Shown piece by piece: positions 18,371 through 28,292 of a DNA stretch of 64,000 nt. The stretch comes from Agrobacterium vitis (GTDB taxonomy: Bacteria; Pseudomonadota; Alphaproteobacteria; Rhizobiales; Rhizobiaceae). Position 1 is the stretch's first letter. Every line of letters begins with the position of its first letter. Under the pieces are notes generated by a model. That model ran no database searches. It was given only the letters and a program-made list of their open reading frames with translations, and was not told the DNA's origin. The stretch spans positions 1,550,001 to 1,614,000 of the forward strand of contig NZ_CP146242.1 in assembly GCF_037039395.1 (NCBI RefSeq), read 5' to 3'. The position numbers and the translations under genes are program-made.

Positions 18371-19393
18371 ATGCCAAAACCTCATGACAATGATCACATG
18401 CCCTTTCCGGTTCTTGTCGGCGATATCGGCGGCACCAATGCCCGTTTCTGGATTCTGACGGATGCCCATGCCGCGCCAAGGGAATTTCCCAATATCCGGA
18501 CAGCGGATTTCCCGACCATCGACCAGGCCATACAGGATTGCATTCTCGACAAATCCGGCTTCCAGCCGCGCTCGGCCATCCTGGCTGTGGCCGGTCCGAT
18601 CAAGGATGACGAAATTCCGTTGACCAATTGTCCCTGGGTCATTCGTCCCAAGGCGATGATTGCCGATCTCGGCTTTGACGATGTGCTGGTGGTCAATGAT
18701 TTCGAGGCGCAGGCGCTGGCCGCTGCATCACTGGGGCGCAACGACCGTGAACCGATCGGTCCCCTGACCGAAACATCGCTGAATTCCCGCGTCATTCTGG
18801 GCCCCGGCACCGGGCTTGGTGTTGGTGGGCTGCTTTATACCCATCATACCTGGTTTCCGGTTCCCGGCGAAGGCGGACATGTGGATATCGGGCCGCGCAG
18901 CGAGCGGGATTGGCAGATTTTTCCACATATCGAGCGGATCGAAGGCCGGATTTCCGGCGAGCAGATCCTGTGCGGGCGCGGCATCCTGCATCTCTACAAT
19001 GCCATCTGCGCGGCCGATGGCATTGCGCCTGTATGGACCGATCCCGCCGATGTGACACAGCATGCCCTAAAGGGCAATGATCCGGTCTGCGTGGAAACCA
19101 TGACACTGTTCGTCACCTATCTTGGCCGGATTGCAGGCGACATGGCTCTGGTTTTCATGGCCCGTGGCGGCGTTTTCCTGTCTGGCGGCATTTCGCAAAA
19201 GATCATCCCCCTGCTGAAGAGCCCGGTCTTCCGGGCCGCATTCGAGGACAAGGCGCCGCATACGGAGATGATGCAGTCCATTCCCACCTTTGTCGCCATT
19301 CACCCGCAGGCCGCCCTTTCGGGACTGGCAGCCTATGCCCGCACGCCATCGAGCTATGGCGTGAAGCATGAAGGGCGTCGCTGGCAGCGTTGA
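18371..19393 (+). CDS. glk: Glucokinase
   Basis: This ATP-dependent enzyme phosphorylates glucose to glucose-6-phosphate. It has 340 residues from the ATG at 18371; an in-frame ATG at 18359 would add four residues. It belongs to the proteobacterial Glk family rather than ROK. The phosphate-binding DIGGTNARF lies near residue 18, followed by LAVAGPI and VVNDFEAQA (catalytic Asp). [10 protein letters not shown], the [10 protein letters not shown] block and the [10 protein letters not shown] adenosine motif are also present. It sits between mgsA and an ABC exporter gene, all on the plus strand. Confidence 0.95.
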   Translation: MPKPHDNDHMPFPVLVGDIGGTNARFWILTDAHAAPREFPNIRTADFPTIDQAIQDCILDKSGFQPRSAILAVAGPIKDDEIPLTNCPWVIRPKAMIADLGFDDVLVVNDFEAQALAAASLGRNDREPIGPLTETSLNSRVILGPGTGLGVGGLLYTHHTWFPVPGEGGHVDIGPRSERDWQIFPHIERIEGRISGEQILCGRGILHLYNAICAADGIAPVWTDPADVTQHALKGNDPVCVETMTLFVTYLGRIAGDMALVFMARGGVFLSGGISQKIIPLLKSPVFRAAFEDKAPHTEMMQSIPTFVAIHPQAALSGLAAYARTPSSYGVKHEGRRWQR

Positions 19394-19497
19394 TTGCGTC
19401 GCGCATTGCTCTATGGTCAAAAGCCGCCGGACTGGCTATAGACCGGCTGGCGCGGCCATGATGGTCGCTATGACGAACCGAATGGGAAAGACATTTC

Positions 19498-21288
19498 TTG
19501 CGCGACACCATCAAGACCTCCCTGCCAGAATCCTCGGAAAGCATCACGGCAGTTCTTAAGCGGGTCATCGCCGAAAACGGCCGCGATCATGTGCGCGGCT
19601 ATGTCTTCGCCATCATCTGCCTGGCAACTGTGGCGCTGACGACGGCCTTTACCGCCTGGATCATGGAAACTGTCATCAACGAGGCCTTCGCCAACAAGCG
19701 CGCCGATCTGGTCTGGATCATTTGCGTCTCGATCTTCGTTGCCTTTTCCCTGCGTGGCCTTGCCAGCTATGGCCAGGCCGTGGCTTTGTCCAAGATCGGC
19801 AATAATATTGTCGCGCGCTATCAGAAGCGGTTGTTCAGCCATCTGATGACGCTGTCGATGGGCTATTTCAACGAGGCCCGCTCGGCGCATCTGGCCGCCC
19901 AGGTCAGCCAGAATGTCAATGGCATCAGGGATGTCCTGAACCTGACCGTCACGTCGACGGCACGGGATCTGCTCAGCCTCATCGGCTTGATCGCGGTCAT
20001 GCTCGCCAAGGATTGGGTGCTGACGTTGATCGTCTTCGTGGTGGCGCCTCCGGTTCTCTATTCGCTGCGCTATATTTCCAAGCGGCTGCGCAAGGCGACG
20101 ACGGATTCCGTCATTCTCAACAGCCGGGTGCTCGGCGCCATGCAGGAAAGCGTCCAGGGCATCGCGGTGGTCAAGGCCTTCACCATGGAGGAGGAGCTTG
20201 GCCGCAAGGTGGAAGGCATTATCGACAGCGCCGAAAGCCGCGCCAATCGCATTGCCCGCCTGAGCGAACGCACCTCGCCGATTACCGAGAGCTTTGCTGG
20301 CCTCGCCATTGCCGCCGTGATTGCCTATGCCTCCTACCGCACCATCGCCGGAGGCATGTTGCCGGGCGCGTTCTTCTCCTTCATCGCCGCCCTGCTGATG
20401 GCCTATGAGCCTGCCAAGCGGCTGGCAAAATTGCAGATCCAGATGGAACGGGCCGTGGTCAATGCCCGGATGATCTATGCGATCCTTGACACCCAGCCGC
20501 ACCAGCGCGACAAGCCAAACGCTGGCGAATTGAAGGTCACCGAAGCCCGCATCGAGTTCAAAGACATTCATTTTGCCTATGGCAACGGCCCTGAAATTCT
20601 GAAGGGCGTCGATATCACTGCCGAAGGCGGCAAGACCACGGCGCTGGTCGGGCCATCGGGTGCCGGCAAATCCACCATCATCACACTGATTCCGCGCTTC
20701 TACGATCCGCCGCAGGGCCAGATCCTGATCGACGGGCAGAACATTGCCGATGTGACCAAGGCCTCTTTGCGCAAGCATATCGCCTATGTATCGCAGCATC
20801 CCTACCTGTTCGAAGGCACGATCCGCGACAATATCCGCTATGGCCGCCCCGACGCCACCGATGCCGAAGTGGAAGAGGCCGCGCGCCTTGCCTACGCCCA
20901 CGACTTCATCCTGGCCCAGCCCTATGGCTATGAAACGCCGGTGGGTGAAAACGGCCTGACGCTGTCCGGTGGCCAGCGCCAACGCCTGTCTATCGCCCGC
21001 GCTCTGGTGCGCAACGCGCCGATCCTGCTTCTGGACGAAGCGACATCCGCTCTCGATACCGAATCGGAAGCCGCTGTGCAGAAGGCATTGGACGAAGCCA
21101 TGAACGGCCGCACCGTCGTGGTCATCGCGCACAGGCTTTCCACCGTGGTCAAGGCCGACAAGATCGTCGTGATGCAGGAGGGCCGCGTGGTCGAAGTGGG
21201 CAACCACAGGACGCTGACCGAAAGGCCGGAAGGGCTTTACGCCCGGCTGAACAACATGCAGGCAACCAACGGAAGCCCTTCATTGTAA
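19498..21288 (+). CDS. ABC exporter, fused permease and ATPase (MsbA-like)
   Basis: This 596-residue half-transporter probably works as a homodimer in the inner membrane. Residues 1-320 form the six-helix exporter domain. The ATPase domain has Walker A GPSGAGKS (385-392), [10 protein letters not shown] (about 494), Walker [13 protein letters not shown] (about 513) and the H-loop AHRLSTV. The start is TTG with GGGAAAG 7 bases upstream. It resembles MsbA and lipid/multidrug exporters; the substrate cannot be told from sequence. It follows glk by 104 bp and precedes dapB by about 40 bp. Confidence 0.9.
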   Translation: MRDTIKTSLPESSESITAVLKRVIAENGRDHVRGYVFAIICLATVALTTAFTAWIMETVINEAFANKRADLVWIICVSIFVAFSLRGLASYGQAVALSKIGNNIVARYQKRLFSHLMTLSMGYFNEARSAHLAAQVSQNVNGIRDVLNLTVTSTARDLLSLIGLIAVMLAKDWVLTLIVFVVAPPVLYSLRYISKRLRKATTDSVILNSRVLGAMQESVQGIAVVKAFTMEEELGRKVEGIIDSAESRANRIARLSERTSPITESFAGLAIAAVIAYASYRTIAGGMLPGAFFSFIAALLMAYEPAKRLAKLQIQMERAVVNARMIYAILDTQPHQRDKPNAGELKVTEARIEFKDIHFAYGNGPEILKGVDITAEGGKTTALVGPSGAGKSTIITLIPRFYDPPQGQILIDGQNIADVTKASLRKHIAYVSQHPYLFEGTIRDNIRYGRPDATDAEVEEAARLAYAHDFILAQPYGYETPVGENGLTLSGGQRQRLSIARALVRNAPILLLDEATSALDTESEAAVQKALDEAMNGRTVVVIAHRLSTVVKADKIVVMQEGRVVEVGNHRTLTERPEGLYARLNNMQATNGSPSL

Positions 21289-21331
21289 GTGCAAAGCCTG
21301 TGCAGAAGGACGGATGAGGACGGAGAGAGGC

Positions 21332-22201
21332 ATGACAGTTGCGTTGAACACCGATCCGATCAAGGCCAACACGATCAAGGCTGGACCGATGAAACTGGTC
21401 GTGGTTGGCGCCAACGGACGCATGGGCCAGGCCCTGGTGCGGATCATTTGCGAGACGCAAGGTGCTGTGCTGCATGCGGCGGTGGGCCGTCCGGGCTCTG
21501 CCTCGATTGGCCGGGATGCCGGTGATCTGGCCGGCGTCGGTCCACTGGGTGTTCCCGTCACCGACGATGCACTGGCCGCCTTCGTCAATGCCGATGGGGT
21601 GATCGACTTTACCAGGCCGGAAACCTCGGTGGAATTTGCCGCCCTGGCAGCCCAGGCCCGCATCGTCCATATCATTGGCACCACGGGATGCTCGCCAGCC
21701 GACGAGGCGAAGTTCGAAGCGGCAGCGCGCCATGCCAGAATTGTCAAATCCGGCAATATGAGCCTCGGCGTCAATCTGCTCTCTGTTCTGGTCGCCCAGG
21801 CGGCAAAGGCTCTGGAAGCGTCTGGCTGGGATATCGAAGTGCTGGAAATGCATCACAAACACAAGGTCGATGCGCCCTCGGGCACCGCCCTTCTTCTGGG
21901 GGAAGCCGCCGCCAAGGGGCGTGGCATCGACCTGAAGGACAATGCCGTCAAAGTGCGCGACGGCCATACCGGCCCGCGTGCGCCCGGCTCGATCGGCTTT
22001 GCAACGCTGCGCGGCGGCTCGGTGATCGGCGAACATTCCGTGCTTCTGGCTGGCGAAGGTGAGATCGTGACGCTTTCCCATAGCGCTGGCGACCGCTCAA
22101 TCTTTGCACGCGGCGCGGTCAAGGCCGCGCTCTGGGCGCAGGATAAGAAGCCCGGCCTTTACTCCATGCTCGATGTTCTCGGGCTTTCATCTCCGCAATA
22201 A
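21332..22201 (+). CDS. dapB: 4-hydroxy-tetrahydrodipicolinate reductase
   Basis: This enzyme reduces the dihydrodipicolinate precursor in lysine and meso-DAP synthesis. It has 289 residues from the ATG at 21332, which has GGAGAGAGG directly upstream. Starts at 21314 and 21389 are possible; the second would give the usual compact [15 protein letters not shown]-terminus. The nucleotide-binding GANGRMGQ is at about 27-34. The catalytic [13 protein letters not shown] block, GTTG and [17 protein letters not shown] are all present. The roughly 20-residue N-terminal extension is unusual for DapB and may simply mean that translation starts later. Confidence 0.95.
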   Translation: MTVALNTDPIKANTIKAGPMKLVVVGANGRMGQALVRIICETQGAVLHAAVGRPGSASIGRDAGDLAGVGPLGVPVTDDALAAFVNADGVIDFTRPETSVEFAALAAQARIVHIIGTTGCSPADEAKFEAAARHARIVKSGNMSLGVNLLSVLVAQAAKALEASGWDIEVLEMHHKHKVDAPSGTALLLGEAAAKGRGIDLKDNAVKVRDGHTGPRAPGSIGFATLRGGSVIGEHSVLLAGEGEIVTLSHSAGDRSIFARGAVKAALWAQDKKPGLYSMLDVLGLSSPQ

Positions 22202-22235
22202 TGTTTCCAGTAACGTCAATGAGAGGATTTTGTCG

Positions 22236-22871
22236 ATGACCGGTACCCTCGTGCTCGTGCGCCATGGCCAGAGCGATTGGAATTTGAAGAACCTGTTCAC
22301 CGGTTGGCGCGACCCCGACCTGACCGAACTTGGCGTGCAGGAAGCCAATGCTGGCGGCAAGGCGCTGAAGGATTACGGTATTCAATTCGATATCGCCTAC
22401 ACATCCGATCTTTCCCGCGCCCAGAAGACCTGCGGTATCATTCTCGACAATCTTGGCCAATCCGGCCTTGAAACCATCCGCGATCAGGCGCTCAACGAGC
22501 GCGATTACGGCGATCTTTCCGGCCTGAACAAGGATGACGCCCGGGCCAAATGGGGCGAAGAACAGGTGCATATCTGGCGCCGCTCCTACGACATCCCGCC
22601 ACCGGGCGGCGAAAGCCTGCGCGATACCGGCGCCCGCGTCTGGCCCTATTACCTCACCGAAATCCTGCCGCGCGTGCTGCGGGGCGAAAAGGTGCTGGTG
22701 GCTGCCCATGGCAATTCGCTGCGCTCGCTGGTGATGGTGCTGGACAAGCTGACCAAGGAACAGATCCTCAGCGTCAATCTCGCCACCGGCGTGCCGATGG
22801 TCTACAAGCTGAACGCCGATTCCACCGTGGCCTCCAAGGAGGTCTTGGGCGACATGTCCGGCGCGCATTGA
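22236..22871 (+). CDS. gpmA: 2,3-bisphosphoglycerate-dependent phosphoglycerate mutase
   Basis: This glycolytic enzyme interconverts 3- and 2-phosphoglycerate. It has 211 residues, the short form of dPGM usual in rhizobia (the E. coli protein is 250). The phosphohistidine motif is VRHGQSDWN with H10, then [28 protein letters not shown] and the second catalytic histidine in [17 protein letters not shown] lies 9-15 bases before the ATG, and the gene begins 34 bp after dapB. A longer frame upstream overlaps dapB in another phase and is not the start. Confidence 0.96.
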   Translation: MTGTLVLVRHGQSDWNLKNLFTGWRDPDLTELGVQEANAGGKALKDYGIQFDIAYTSDLSRAQKTCGIILDNLGQSGLETIRDQALNERDYGDLSGLNKDDARAKWGEEQVHIWRRSYDIPPPGGESLRDTGARVWPYYLTEILPRVLRGEKVLVAAHGNSLRSLVMVLDKLTKEQILSVNLATGVPMVYKLNADSTVASKEVLGDMSGAH

Positions 22872-22904
22872 GCGCAGGTTCATCAACTTTAAACCAATGA
22901 CGTT

Positions 22905-22927
22905 AGGGCTCCTCCAAAAGGAGCCCT
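22905..22927 (+). terminator. Hairpin after gpmA, first of two near-identical copies
   Basis: AGGGCTCC and GGAGCCCT form a stem around TCCAAAA, followed by CAGTTTGTT. It lies 34 bp after the gpmA stop. A near-identical hairpin stands at 23099-23121, at the end of the facing protease gene. Confidence 0.7.
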
Positions 22928-22935
22928 CAGTTTGT

Positions 22936-23090
22936 TGACAAACCCCAATCTCGGCATTTCGTCACCCTCGGACCTGCCCCGAGGGTCTGCTATCGCTGAA
23001 TAAGCATTGACGTTGTTAGACAAAATTAACGTGCGTAGATGCTCGGCACAAGGCCGAGCATGACGTCGAGGATAAATACGGGGTTTGTCA
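22936..23090. repeat. Intergenic element with inverted ends (TGACAAACCCC / GGGGTTTGTCA)
   Basis: This 155-bp non-coding segment is bounded by a perfect 11-bp inverted repeat at 22936-22946 and 23080-23090. Inside are smaller hairpins (CCCTCGGacctgccCCGAGGG and GCTCGGCacaaGGCCGAGC). It sits exactly between the two copies of the terminator hairpin, as an insertion with a duplicated target might. Confidence 0.6.
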
Positions 23091-23098
23091 GCAGTCTG

Positions 23099-23128
23099 AG
23101 GGCTCCTCCAAGAGGAGCCCTTATTTTT
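23099..23128. terminator. Hairpin between convergent genes, second copy
   Basis: The stem AGGGCTCC/GGAGCCCT around TCCAAGA is followed by TATTTTT on the plus strand. It is a good rho-independent terminator for the plus strand. Its last bases touch the stop codon of the minus-strand protease gene at 23121. Confidence 0.75.
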
Positions 23129-23657
23129 GACTGAGCTTCAACTGGCCATCTTCAACTTTGTAGCTGCCGAGCTGTTTCAGGAATGTCATGCCGATCAGCG
23201 TGCCGGACAGGGCCTTGTCCTTCATTACCATGGCTTGAACCTGCGTGACGCGCACCCCGCCAACCTCCACCCGGTCCAACATTACCACCGCAGCCAAAGT
23301 GTCGCCATTGGCGGTATTAACCTTGTATTTGAAGTTCAGATCGTTGCCGCCGAAACCCAGCCTGCGGGCCGTGGTTTCATTGATGGCAACCGTGCTTGCG
23401 CCGGTATCGATCATCGCATCGACGGTTTTGCCGTTGATGCGGAAAGGTGCAATGAAATGGCCCCGGCCATCGGCTTTCAGGATCGCCTGACCTGAACCGG
23501 CGACCGGCTGTGGCGTGGCCGCGAGACGGGTTGCCTCAAGGCGCGCCGCTTGGGATTGCTTTTCCTGGCCACTTTCCGCCCTGTCCTGCAAATAGGCAGG
23601 CAATTGCGTGGCGACGAGGACTGTCAGACCGGCAAAAACCACAACCCGCATGAACAT
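23121..23657 (-). CDS. Clan AA (retropepsin-like) aspartic protease, TIGR02281 family
   Basis: This protein of about 178 residues is anchored or exported by an N-terminal hydrophobic segment (VVVFAGLTVLVATQLP). It has a Gln/Glu/Ala linker and a C-terminal single-domain aspartic protease fold (about 75-178). The active site is in AMIDTGASTVAINE, with DTGAS the catalytic Asp motif. ALSGTLIGMTFLKQL is the second hallmark block (GMTFL). I chose the ATG at 23657 because GGAG lies 9 bases upstream; an ATG at 23651 is also possible. One catalytic Asp per chain implies a dimer. The substrate and role are unknown. It appears monocistronic. Confidence 0.85.
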   Translation of the reverse strand: MFMRVVVFAGLTVLVATQLPAYLQDRAESGQEKQSQAARLEATRLAATPQPVAGSGQAILKADGRGHFIAPFRINGKTVDAMIDTGASTVAINETTARRLGFGGNDLNFKYKVNTANGDTLAAVVMLDRVEVGGVRVTQVQAMVMKDKALSGTLIGMTFLKQLGSYKVEDGQLKLSQK

Positions 23658-23735
23658 CACATCTCTCTCCAGATCTATCGAAGATAGAAACGGTGGGCAG
23701 GATTTCACTTCGGTTAACACAAACGCTCAAAAGCA

Positions 23736-23762
23736 AACCCCGGCACAGGAAGCACCGGGGTT
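23736..23762 (-). terminator. Terminator of the deoB-add-upp operon
   Basis: On the minus strand AACCCCGG and CCGGGGTT form an 8-bp GC-rich stem around TGCTTCCTGTG, followed by TGCTTTTG. It lies 25 bp past the upp stop codon. Confidence 0.7.
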
Positions 23763-23787
23763 GAAGCCGTTCGTCGTTAAGAAAGTT

Positions 23788-24417
23788 TTACTTCGTGCCG
23801 TACATCCGGTCACCGGCATCGCCCAGGCCAGGCACGATATAGCCCTGCTCATTCAGGTGACTGTCGATCGACGCCGTAAAGATCGGCACATCTGGATGAG
23901 CTTCGCGGAAATGCTTCAGGCCTTCAGGAGCTGCCAACAGGCAGACGAAACGCAGGTTTTTAGCACCGCGCTCCTTCAGCTTATCGACGGCGGCAATGGA
24001 GGAATTGCCGGTGGCCAGCATCGGATCGACGACGATCACCAGCCGCTCCGACAGGTTTTCCGGGGCCTTGAAGTAATATTCGACCGGCTGCAAGGTCTCG
24101 TGATCGCGGTAGACGCCGACATGCGAGACACGGGCAGAGGGGACGAGATCCAGCATGCCTTCCAGCAGGCCGTTTCCGGCCCGCAGAATGGAGGCGAATA
24201 CCAGCTTCTTGCCTTCCAGCACCGGCGCTTCCATTTCCACCATCGGTGTTTCGATGGTTTCCACGGTCAGTTCCAGATCGCGGGTCACTTCATAGCAGAG
24301 CAGCGTCGAGATTTCCCGCAGCAGCCGGCGAAAGCCCGCCGTCGAGGTTTCCTTGCGGCGCATGAAGGTCAGCTTATGCTGCACCAGGGGGTGATTGATG
24401 ACTGTGACGCCGTCCAT
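23788..24417 (-). CDS. upp: Uracil phosphoribosyltransferase
   Basis: This enzyme salvages uracil with PRPP to UMP. It is 209 residues, the standard length. It begins [20 protein letters not shown], typical of Upp. It has the PRPP-binding loop [11 protein letters not shown], the VSILRAG-like block [11 protein letters not shown] and the C-terminal uracil-binding [15 protein letters not shown]. It is the third gene of the deoB-add-upp salvage operon, 84 bp after add, and is followed by a terminator. Confidence 0.97.
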   Translation of the reverse strand: MDGVTVINHPLVQHKLTFMRRKETSTAGFRRLLREISTLLCYEVTRDLELTVETIETPMVEMEAPVLEGKKLVFASILRAGNGLLEGMLDLVPSARVSHVGVYRDHETLQPVEYYFKAPENLSERLVIVVDPMLATGNSSIAAVDKLKERGAKNLRFVCLLAAPEGLKHFREAHPDVPIFTASIDSHLNEQGYIVPGLGDAGDRMYGTK

Positions 24418-24501
24418 GGGAAACCTCTTGTCTCTTCCGCTCTATTCCTGACTGTGATGTTTCTTCCAACGAATCGGTGGGATGAGCAAGGCTTGCAGCC
24501 G

Positions 24502-25500
24502 TTAAATCGCTGCCTCATCCCCAGAACCAGCCGCTTGCAGCCGCTGCAACAGGTTTTGGCGGGTCGCCTCATCCACGAAAGCCGCTTCGATTGCCGTGTT
24601 CGTCATGGCGTTGATCTCGGCATTTGAAAAGCCCATCTCCGCAACGATGGCATAATCTCGTGCCAGTGATGTCTGGAAAAACGGCGGATCGTCGGAATTG
24701 ATACACATTCGCACCCCGGCATCGGCCAGAGCCCGCATCGGATGACTGGCATAATCCTCAAACACCTTGAGCGCGATATTGGAAGCCGGACAGACCTCAA
24801 GGACCACGCCTTCATCCGCCAACCGCCTGACCAGATCAGCATCCTCAATGGCGCGAACCCCATGGCCGACGCGGCTCGGGCGCACCAGATCCAACGCGTC
24901 ACGAACACTGAACGCGCCACAGAGTTCGCCAGCATGGATGGTAATGCCATAGCCCGCCTCGCGGGCGATGTCGAAAGCCGGGGCGTAGTCCGCCACCCGG
25001 TTCATCCGCTCCTCCCCCGCCATGTTGAAGCCAGTGATCAGCGGGTGCTGGTAATCGGCCAGCCATTTCGCCCGGCGCAAGACGTTTTCCGGCCCCAGAT
25101 GCCGTTCGCCGATTATCACCATCCGGCATTCGATACCGGTCTTGGCCCGGGCAGCTGCAATGCCCTCTGCCAGCCCTTCAATATAGGCTTCGGCGGACAA
25201 TCCCACCGCCTCGCCGTGATCAGGCGAAACGAATAGCTCGCTATAGATCGTATTGACGCCCGCCAGTTCGCTCAGATAGGCCTCGGCCAGGGCGGCGAAA
25301 TCCTCCTCGCTGCGAAACACCGAGGCGACAAAATCATAGGCCGCTATGAAACTGGTGAAATCCCCCCAGACATAAGCGTCATCCCGAAGGAAGGCTCGGG
25401 CGTCGATACCGTATTTCTCGGCTTGGGCCGCGACCAGAGCCGGCGGTGCGGCGCCTTCGATATGGCAATGCAATTCGGCTTTCAACAGCGATGCGGTCAT
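24502..25500 (-). CDS. add: Adenosine deaminase
   Basis: This zinc enzyme converts adenosine to inosine and deoxyadenosine to deoxyinosine. It has 332 residues from the ATG at 25500; a longer frame to 25740 runs inside deoB in another phase. The metal ligands are HCH (11-13) and the HAGE, GHGV and NSDDPPFF blocks; HAGE also supplies the catalytic Glu. It overlaps the deoB stop by 4 bp (ATGA), so the two are coupled. Bacterial adenosine deaminases and adenine deaminases look alike, but the nucleoside-salvage neighbours favour the nucleoside enzyme. Confidence 0.93.
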   Translation of the reverse strand: MTASLLKAELHCHIEGAAPPALVAAQAEKYGIDARAFLRDDAYVWGDFTSFIAAYDFVASVFRSEEDFAALAEAYLSELAGVNTIYSELFVSPDHGEAVGLSAEAYIEGLAEGIAAARAKTGIECRMVIIGERHLGPENVLRRAKWLADYQHPLITGFNMAGEERMNRVADYAPAFDIAREAGYGITIHAGELCGAFSVRDALDLVRPSRVGHGVRAIEDADLVRRLADEGVVLEVCPASNIALKVFEDYASHPMRALADAGVRMCINSDDPPFFQTSLARDYAIVAEMGFSNAEINAMTNTAIEAAFVDEATRQNLLQRLQAAGSGDEAAI

Positions 25501-26717
25501 AGGAAACTCCTGCCATGGCGCCCCGGAGCAATGCCGAGATGGGCTGCAATCGTTTCGCCGATATCGGCATAGGTGTCGCGAATGCCGATAGAACGCGCCC
25601 GGATGCCGGGACCGAACGCCATGATCGGCACCCGCTCGCGCGTATGATCGGTGCCACGCCAGGTCGGATCGCAGCCATGATCGGCGGTCAGGATCACCAT
25701 GTCTCCAGGGATAAGCTTGCGGTAGACATCCGGCAGCCACAGATCGAAGGCTTCCAGCGCCGCAGCATAACCCGGTACATCGCGGCGATGGCCATACAGC
25801 ATATCGAAATCGACGAAATTGGTGAAAACCAGATCGCCCTCTGCCGCTTCGTCCATCACCGCCAACGTCGTCTCCATCAAGGCGGCATTGCCATTGGCCT
25901 TGATTTCGCGGCCTGTCCCCTGATGGGCGAAGATATCGCCGATCTTGCCAATCGCATGCACCGTGCGGCCCGCTTCACTCAGCCGGTCGAGCAGGGTCGG
26001 CTCCGGGGGCGGGACCGAATAATCCCGCCGATTGCCGGTGCGTTGGAAAGTCGAAGCACTGTTGCCGATAAAGGGGCGGGCGATCACCCGACCGATCCTG
26101 TAGGGGGTGAGCAATTCCCGGACGATTTCGCAGAGCTGCAGCAGACGCTCCAGCCCGAACACATGCTCATGGGCGGCAATCTGGAAGACACTGTCGGAGG
26201 ATGTATAGCAGATCGGCTGGCCCGTTCGGCAATGCTCCTCACCCAACCGGGCCAGGATGTCGGTGCCAGAGGCATGACAATTGCCGAGAATGCCGGGAAG
26301 ATCGGCGCGTTTACAAATCTCGGCGACGAGATCGGCGGGAAAGGCATCGCCTTCTTGCGGGAAATAACCCCAGTCGAACATCACGGGCGTACCGGCGATT
26401 TCCCAATGGCCGGACGGTGTATCCTTGCCCCGGGAAATTTCGTTGGCCGCACCGTGGAGACCAAAGACCCGTTCCGGCAGGGCCATGCCCGCAGGCAGGC
26501 TGCCGCTGGCCAGGCTGGCAATCTGCAACAGGCCCAGCGCCGACAGGTTCGGCAATATCAGCGGCCCGGAACGCAGGCCATCGCGGTCTCCGGCACCGGC
26601 GGCGCAGAATTCTGCGATATGCCCCAGCGTATCGGCCCCGTCATCGCCATAGGCTGGCGCATCGGGGGCGCCGCCGACACCGAAGGAATCGAGAACAAAC
26701 AGAAAGGCTCGCGCCAT
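25497..26717 (-). CDS. deoB: Phosphopentomutase
   Basis: This manganese enzyme interconverts (deoxy)ribose-1- and -5-phosphate, linking nucleoside phosphorolysis to central metabolism. It has 406 residues of the alkaline-phosphatase superfamily. Metal ligands are D10 in [12 protein letters not shown], then the [11 protein letters not shown] block, [18 protein letters not shown] and the C-terminal [10 protein letters not shown]. It is the first gene of deoB-add-upp. It complements PunA at 1-660, whose ribose-1-phosphate product it would use. Confidence 0.97.
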   Translation of the reverse strand: MARAFLFVLDSFGVGGAPDAPAYGDDGADTLGHIAEFCAAGAGDRDGLRSGPLILPNLSALGLLQIASLASGSLPAGMALPERVFGLHGAANEISRGKDTPSGHWEIAGTPVMFDWGYFPQEGDAFPADLVAEICKRADLPGILGNCHASGTDILARLGEEHCRTGQPICYTSSDSVFQIAAHEHVFGLERLLQLCEIVRELLTPYRIGRVIARPFIGNSASTFQRTGNRRDYSVPPPEPTLLDRLSEAGRTVHAIGKIGDIFAHQGTGREIKANGNAALMETTLAVMDEAAEGDLVFTNFVDFDMLYGHRRDVPGYAAALEAFDLWLPDVYRKLIPGDMVILTADHGCDPTWRGTDHTRERVPIMAFGPGIRARSIGIRDTYADIGETIAAHLGIAPGRHGRSFL

Positions 26718-26861
26718 GCTTCACCCGTCACGCCCGGTCATGCCTTGCATTTCACCTTAAATCGCTTCGTGATTCAGATGAGACGTAGCAGCAGGCAGTT
26801 GAATATCAATCGGACGGATTGAATAGACATTTAGGCAGGCAATGGCAAATCTCTACTCAGA

Positions 26862-27446
26862 TCAGCAATCCGAGCAGGCAATCTCACCGTTCTCCCGCTG
26901 ACGGAAGTAATAATCCCTGGCGATGGTAATGGTGTTGACGCTCGATCCCGAAAATCCCGGCAGATAGGTGACAAGCTCATGCGGCACAGTCAGTTCCGCG
27001 TGAACGAAAAAGGCATTGGCAGCCGCCATGCCGGACGGCAGCGTGACCGTTGCACCGGTTGCATAGGGTTTGGAGCCATCCTGCGCCCAGGACCAGGCAA
27101 TCGTCGCCTTGACGTTGCTGTCCACCTTGATGCCGGTGATCTTCAGCGCATAGCCCGTGGTCGCAGTCGGCGCAAACATGGCCTTCAGCACATCCGGCAT
27201 GGTCGCCAGGAAGGTCTTGTTGACCGTTTTCTGCTGGCGCGCCACGATATCGGCGATGGCCCCGGCGCTGTTGGTGGCGCGTTGGGAAACGCTGAGTGCC
27301 ATGGTGAGTTCGAACGCGCCGAGATACAAAACCAGCAGCAGGGGTACGATCAGGGCAAATTCTACCGCGCCCACGCCGGATCGATCCAGGGCCAATCGCC
27401 GGAACGGTCTGCACAGACGGAACATCAACACCGATATCGACCTCAT
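26862..27446 (-). CDS. TadE/TadG-like pseudopilin of the Flp pilus locus
   Basis: This 194-residue membrane-anchored protein has a TadE-like N-terminus. A short basic start is followed by DRSGVGAVEFALIVPLLLVLYLGAFEL (about residues 21-47), where the Glu at VEFAL is the conserved position +5 of pseudopilin processing sites. The rest is a periplasmic domain with no further motif; two Cys end the chain (ACSDC). It overlaps the upstream TadE-like gene by 4 bp (ATGA). It lies next to, but divergent from, the cpa/tad genes at 29-38 kb and probably contributes to pilus assembly. Confidence 0.85.
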   Translation of the reverse strand: MRSISVLMFRLCRPFRRLALDRSGVGAVEFALIVPLLLVLYLGAFELTMALSVSQRATNSAGAIADIVARQQKTVNKTFLATMPDVLKAMFAPTATTGYALKITGIKVDSNVKATIAWSWAQDGSKPYATGATVTLPSGMAAANAFFVHAELTVPHELVTYLPGFSGSSVNTITIARDYYFRQRENGEIACSDC

Positions 27447-28066
27447 GGATAATTCTCGTTCTGGAATGCCATGGTCGACACGATCAGATAATCTGAGTTG
27501 CTGGAGACGCCGGGGCGATGGATCGTGGCGATATAGGGACGGACAAGATCCGTGGTGACCGGCCAGTAATAAAAGGCGCGCAGCATATTGATCGAACTTG
27601 CTCCACCCGGCGTGAAAGCAAAACTGCTCGTATCGAGACTACCCCCCGTGGTGGCGATGGTGGTGGGCATGGCGGAAAAGGCCGAGAAGGTTCGCACATC
27701 GAGCCAGAGCCGGTTAGGTGTTGCCACTTCATCCGCGTCGCAGGTGAGAAGAAAGGAAATCTCGTTGCAGAATAGCTGGCGGAATTCCGTGGCCGTCTTA
27801 TCGGTGCTGCGGGTCAGGTTATAGGTGATATTGCCGGTGCGCAATTGCCTGCCGAGCGTATCGACCGCTGAATTGACGGTCTGTTCGGCAATGAAAGCCA
27901 CGAATGTTTCCAGAATGGCAAAAATGATCAGGAAGTAAGGAATGGCCAGAATGGCGAATTCGATGGCCGCCGATCCGTCACGGGAACGACGCAAACGCCT
28001 GGCCGCTAATATCCATCTGCGCCATCGTCCGTCGCGTTTGTCACGGGTGCCATCTGGAAAGACCAT
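27443..28066 (-). CDS. TadE-like pseudopilin of the Flp pilus locus
   Basis: The protein has about 207 residues. An Arg-rich N-terminus leads to SRDGSAAIEFAILAIPYFLIIFAILETF, the TadE-type processing and hydrophobic block with the conserved Glu. The remainder is periplasmic, with EFRQLFCNEISFLLTCDADE suggesting one disulphide. I chose the ATG at 28066; a TTG at 28099 would extend it by 11 residues, and neither has a strong ribosome-binding site. It is coupled to the next pseudopilin gene by ATGA. Confidence 0.83.
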   Translation of the reverse strand: MVFPDGTRDKRDGRWRRWILAARRLRRSRDGSAAIEFAILAIPYFLIIFAILETFVAFIAEQTVNSAVDTLGRQLRTGNITYNLTRSTDKTATEFRQLFCNEISFLLTCDADEVATPNRLWLDVRTFSAFSAMPTTIATTGGSLDTSSFAFTPGGASSINMLRAFYYWPVTTDLVRPYIATIHRPGVSSNSDYLIVSTMAFQNENYP

Positions 28067-28292
28067 CGTCTGAATGCCGGTTGTTGTGCCTGATAGCAAG
28101 CTAGGGCTGGATCTATTTAATTTTCGTTGCCGAATTCCTTCAGTTTGAACAGGATAATACGGAAACGACTTAAAACTTAATTTTAGGTATTTTGAATAAA
28201 TTCATGTTGTTACTGCATGATTTCTTATGCAGGCGCTGATTCCGCAACGATACGGCAGATAAAGTCTCACTGTGTCGCGTAGCGACCTGCCG

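Noticed and set aside
19468..21207. 579-codon minus-strand frame antisense to the ABC exporter
   Set aside because: His/Gly/Asp-rich shadow translation; the plus-strand frame has intact Walker and signature motifs.
22104..22235. Upstream extension of gpmA inside dapB
   Set aside because: The extra residues are an out-of-phase translation of dap[12 protein letters not shown] at 22236 is the canonical start.
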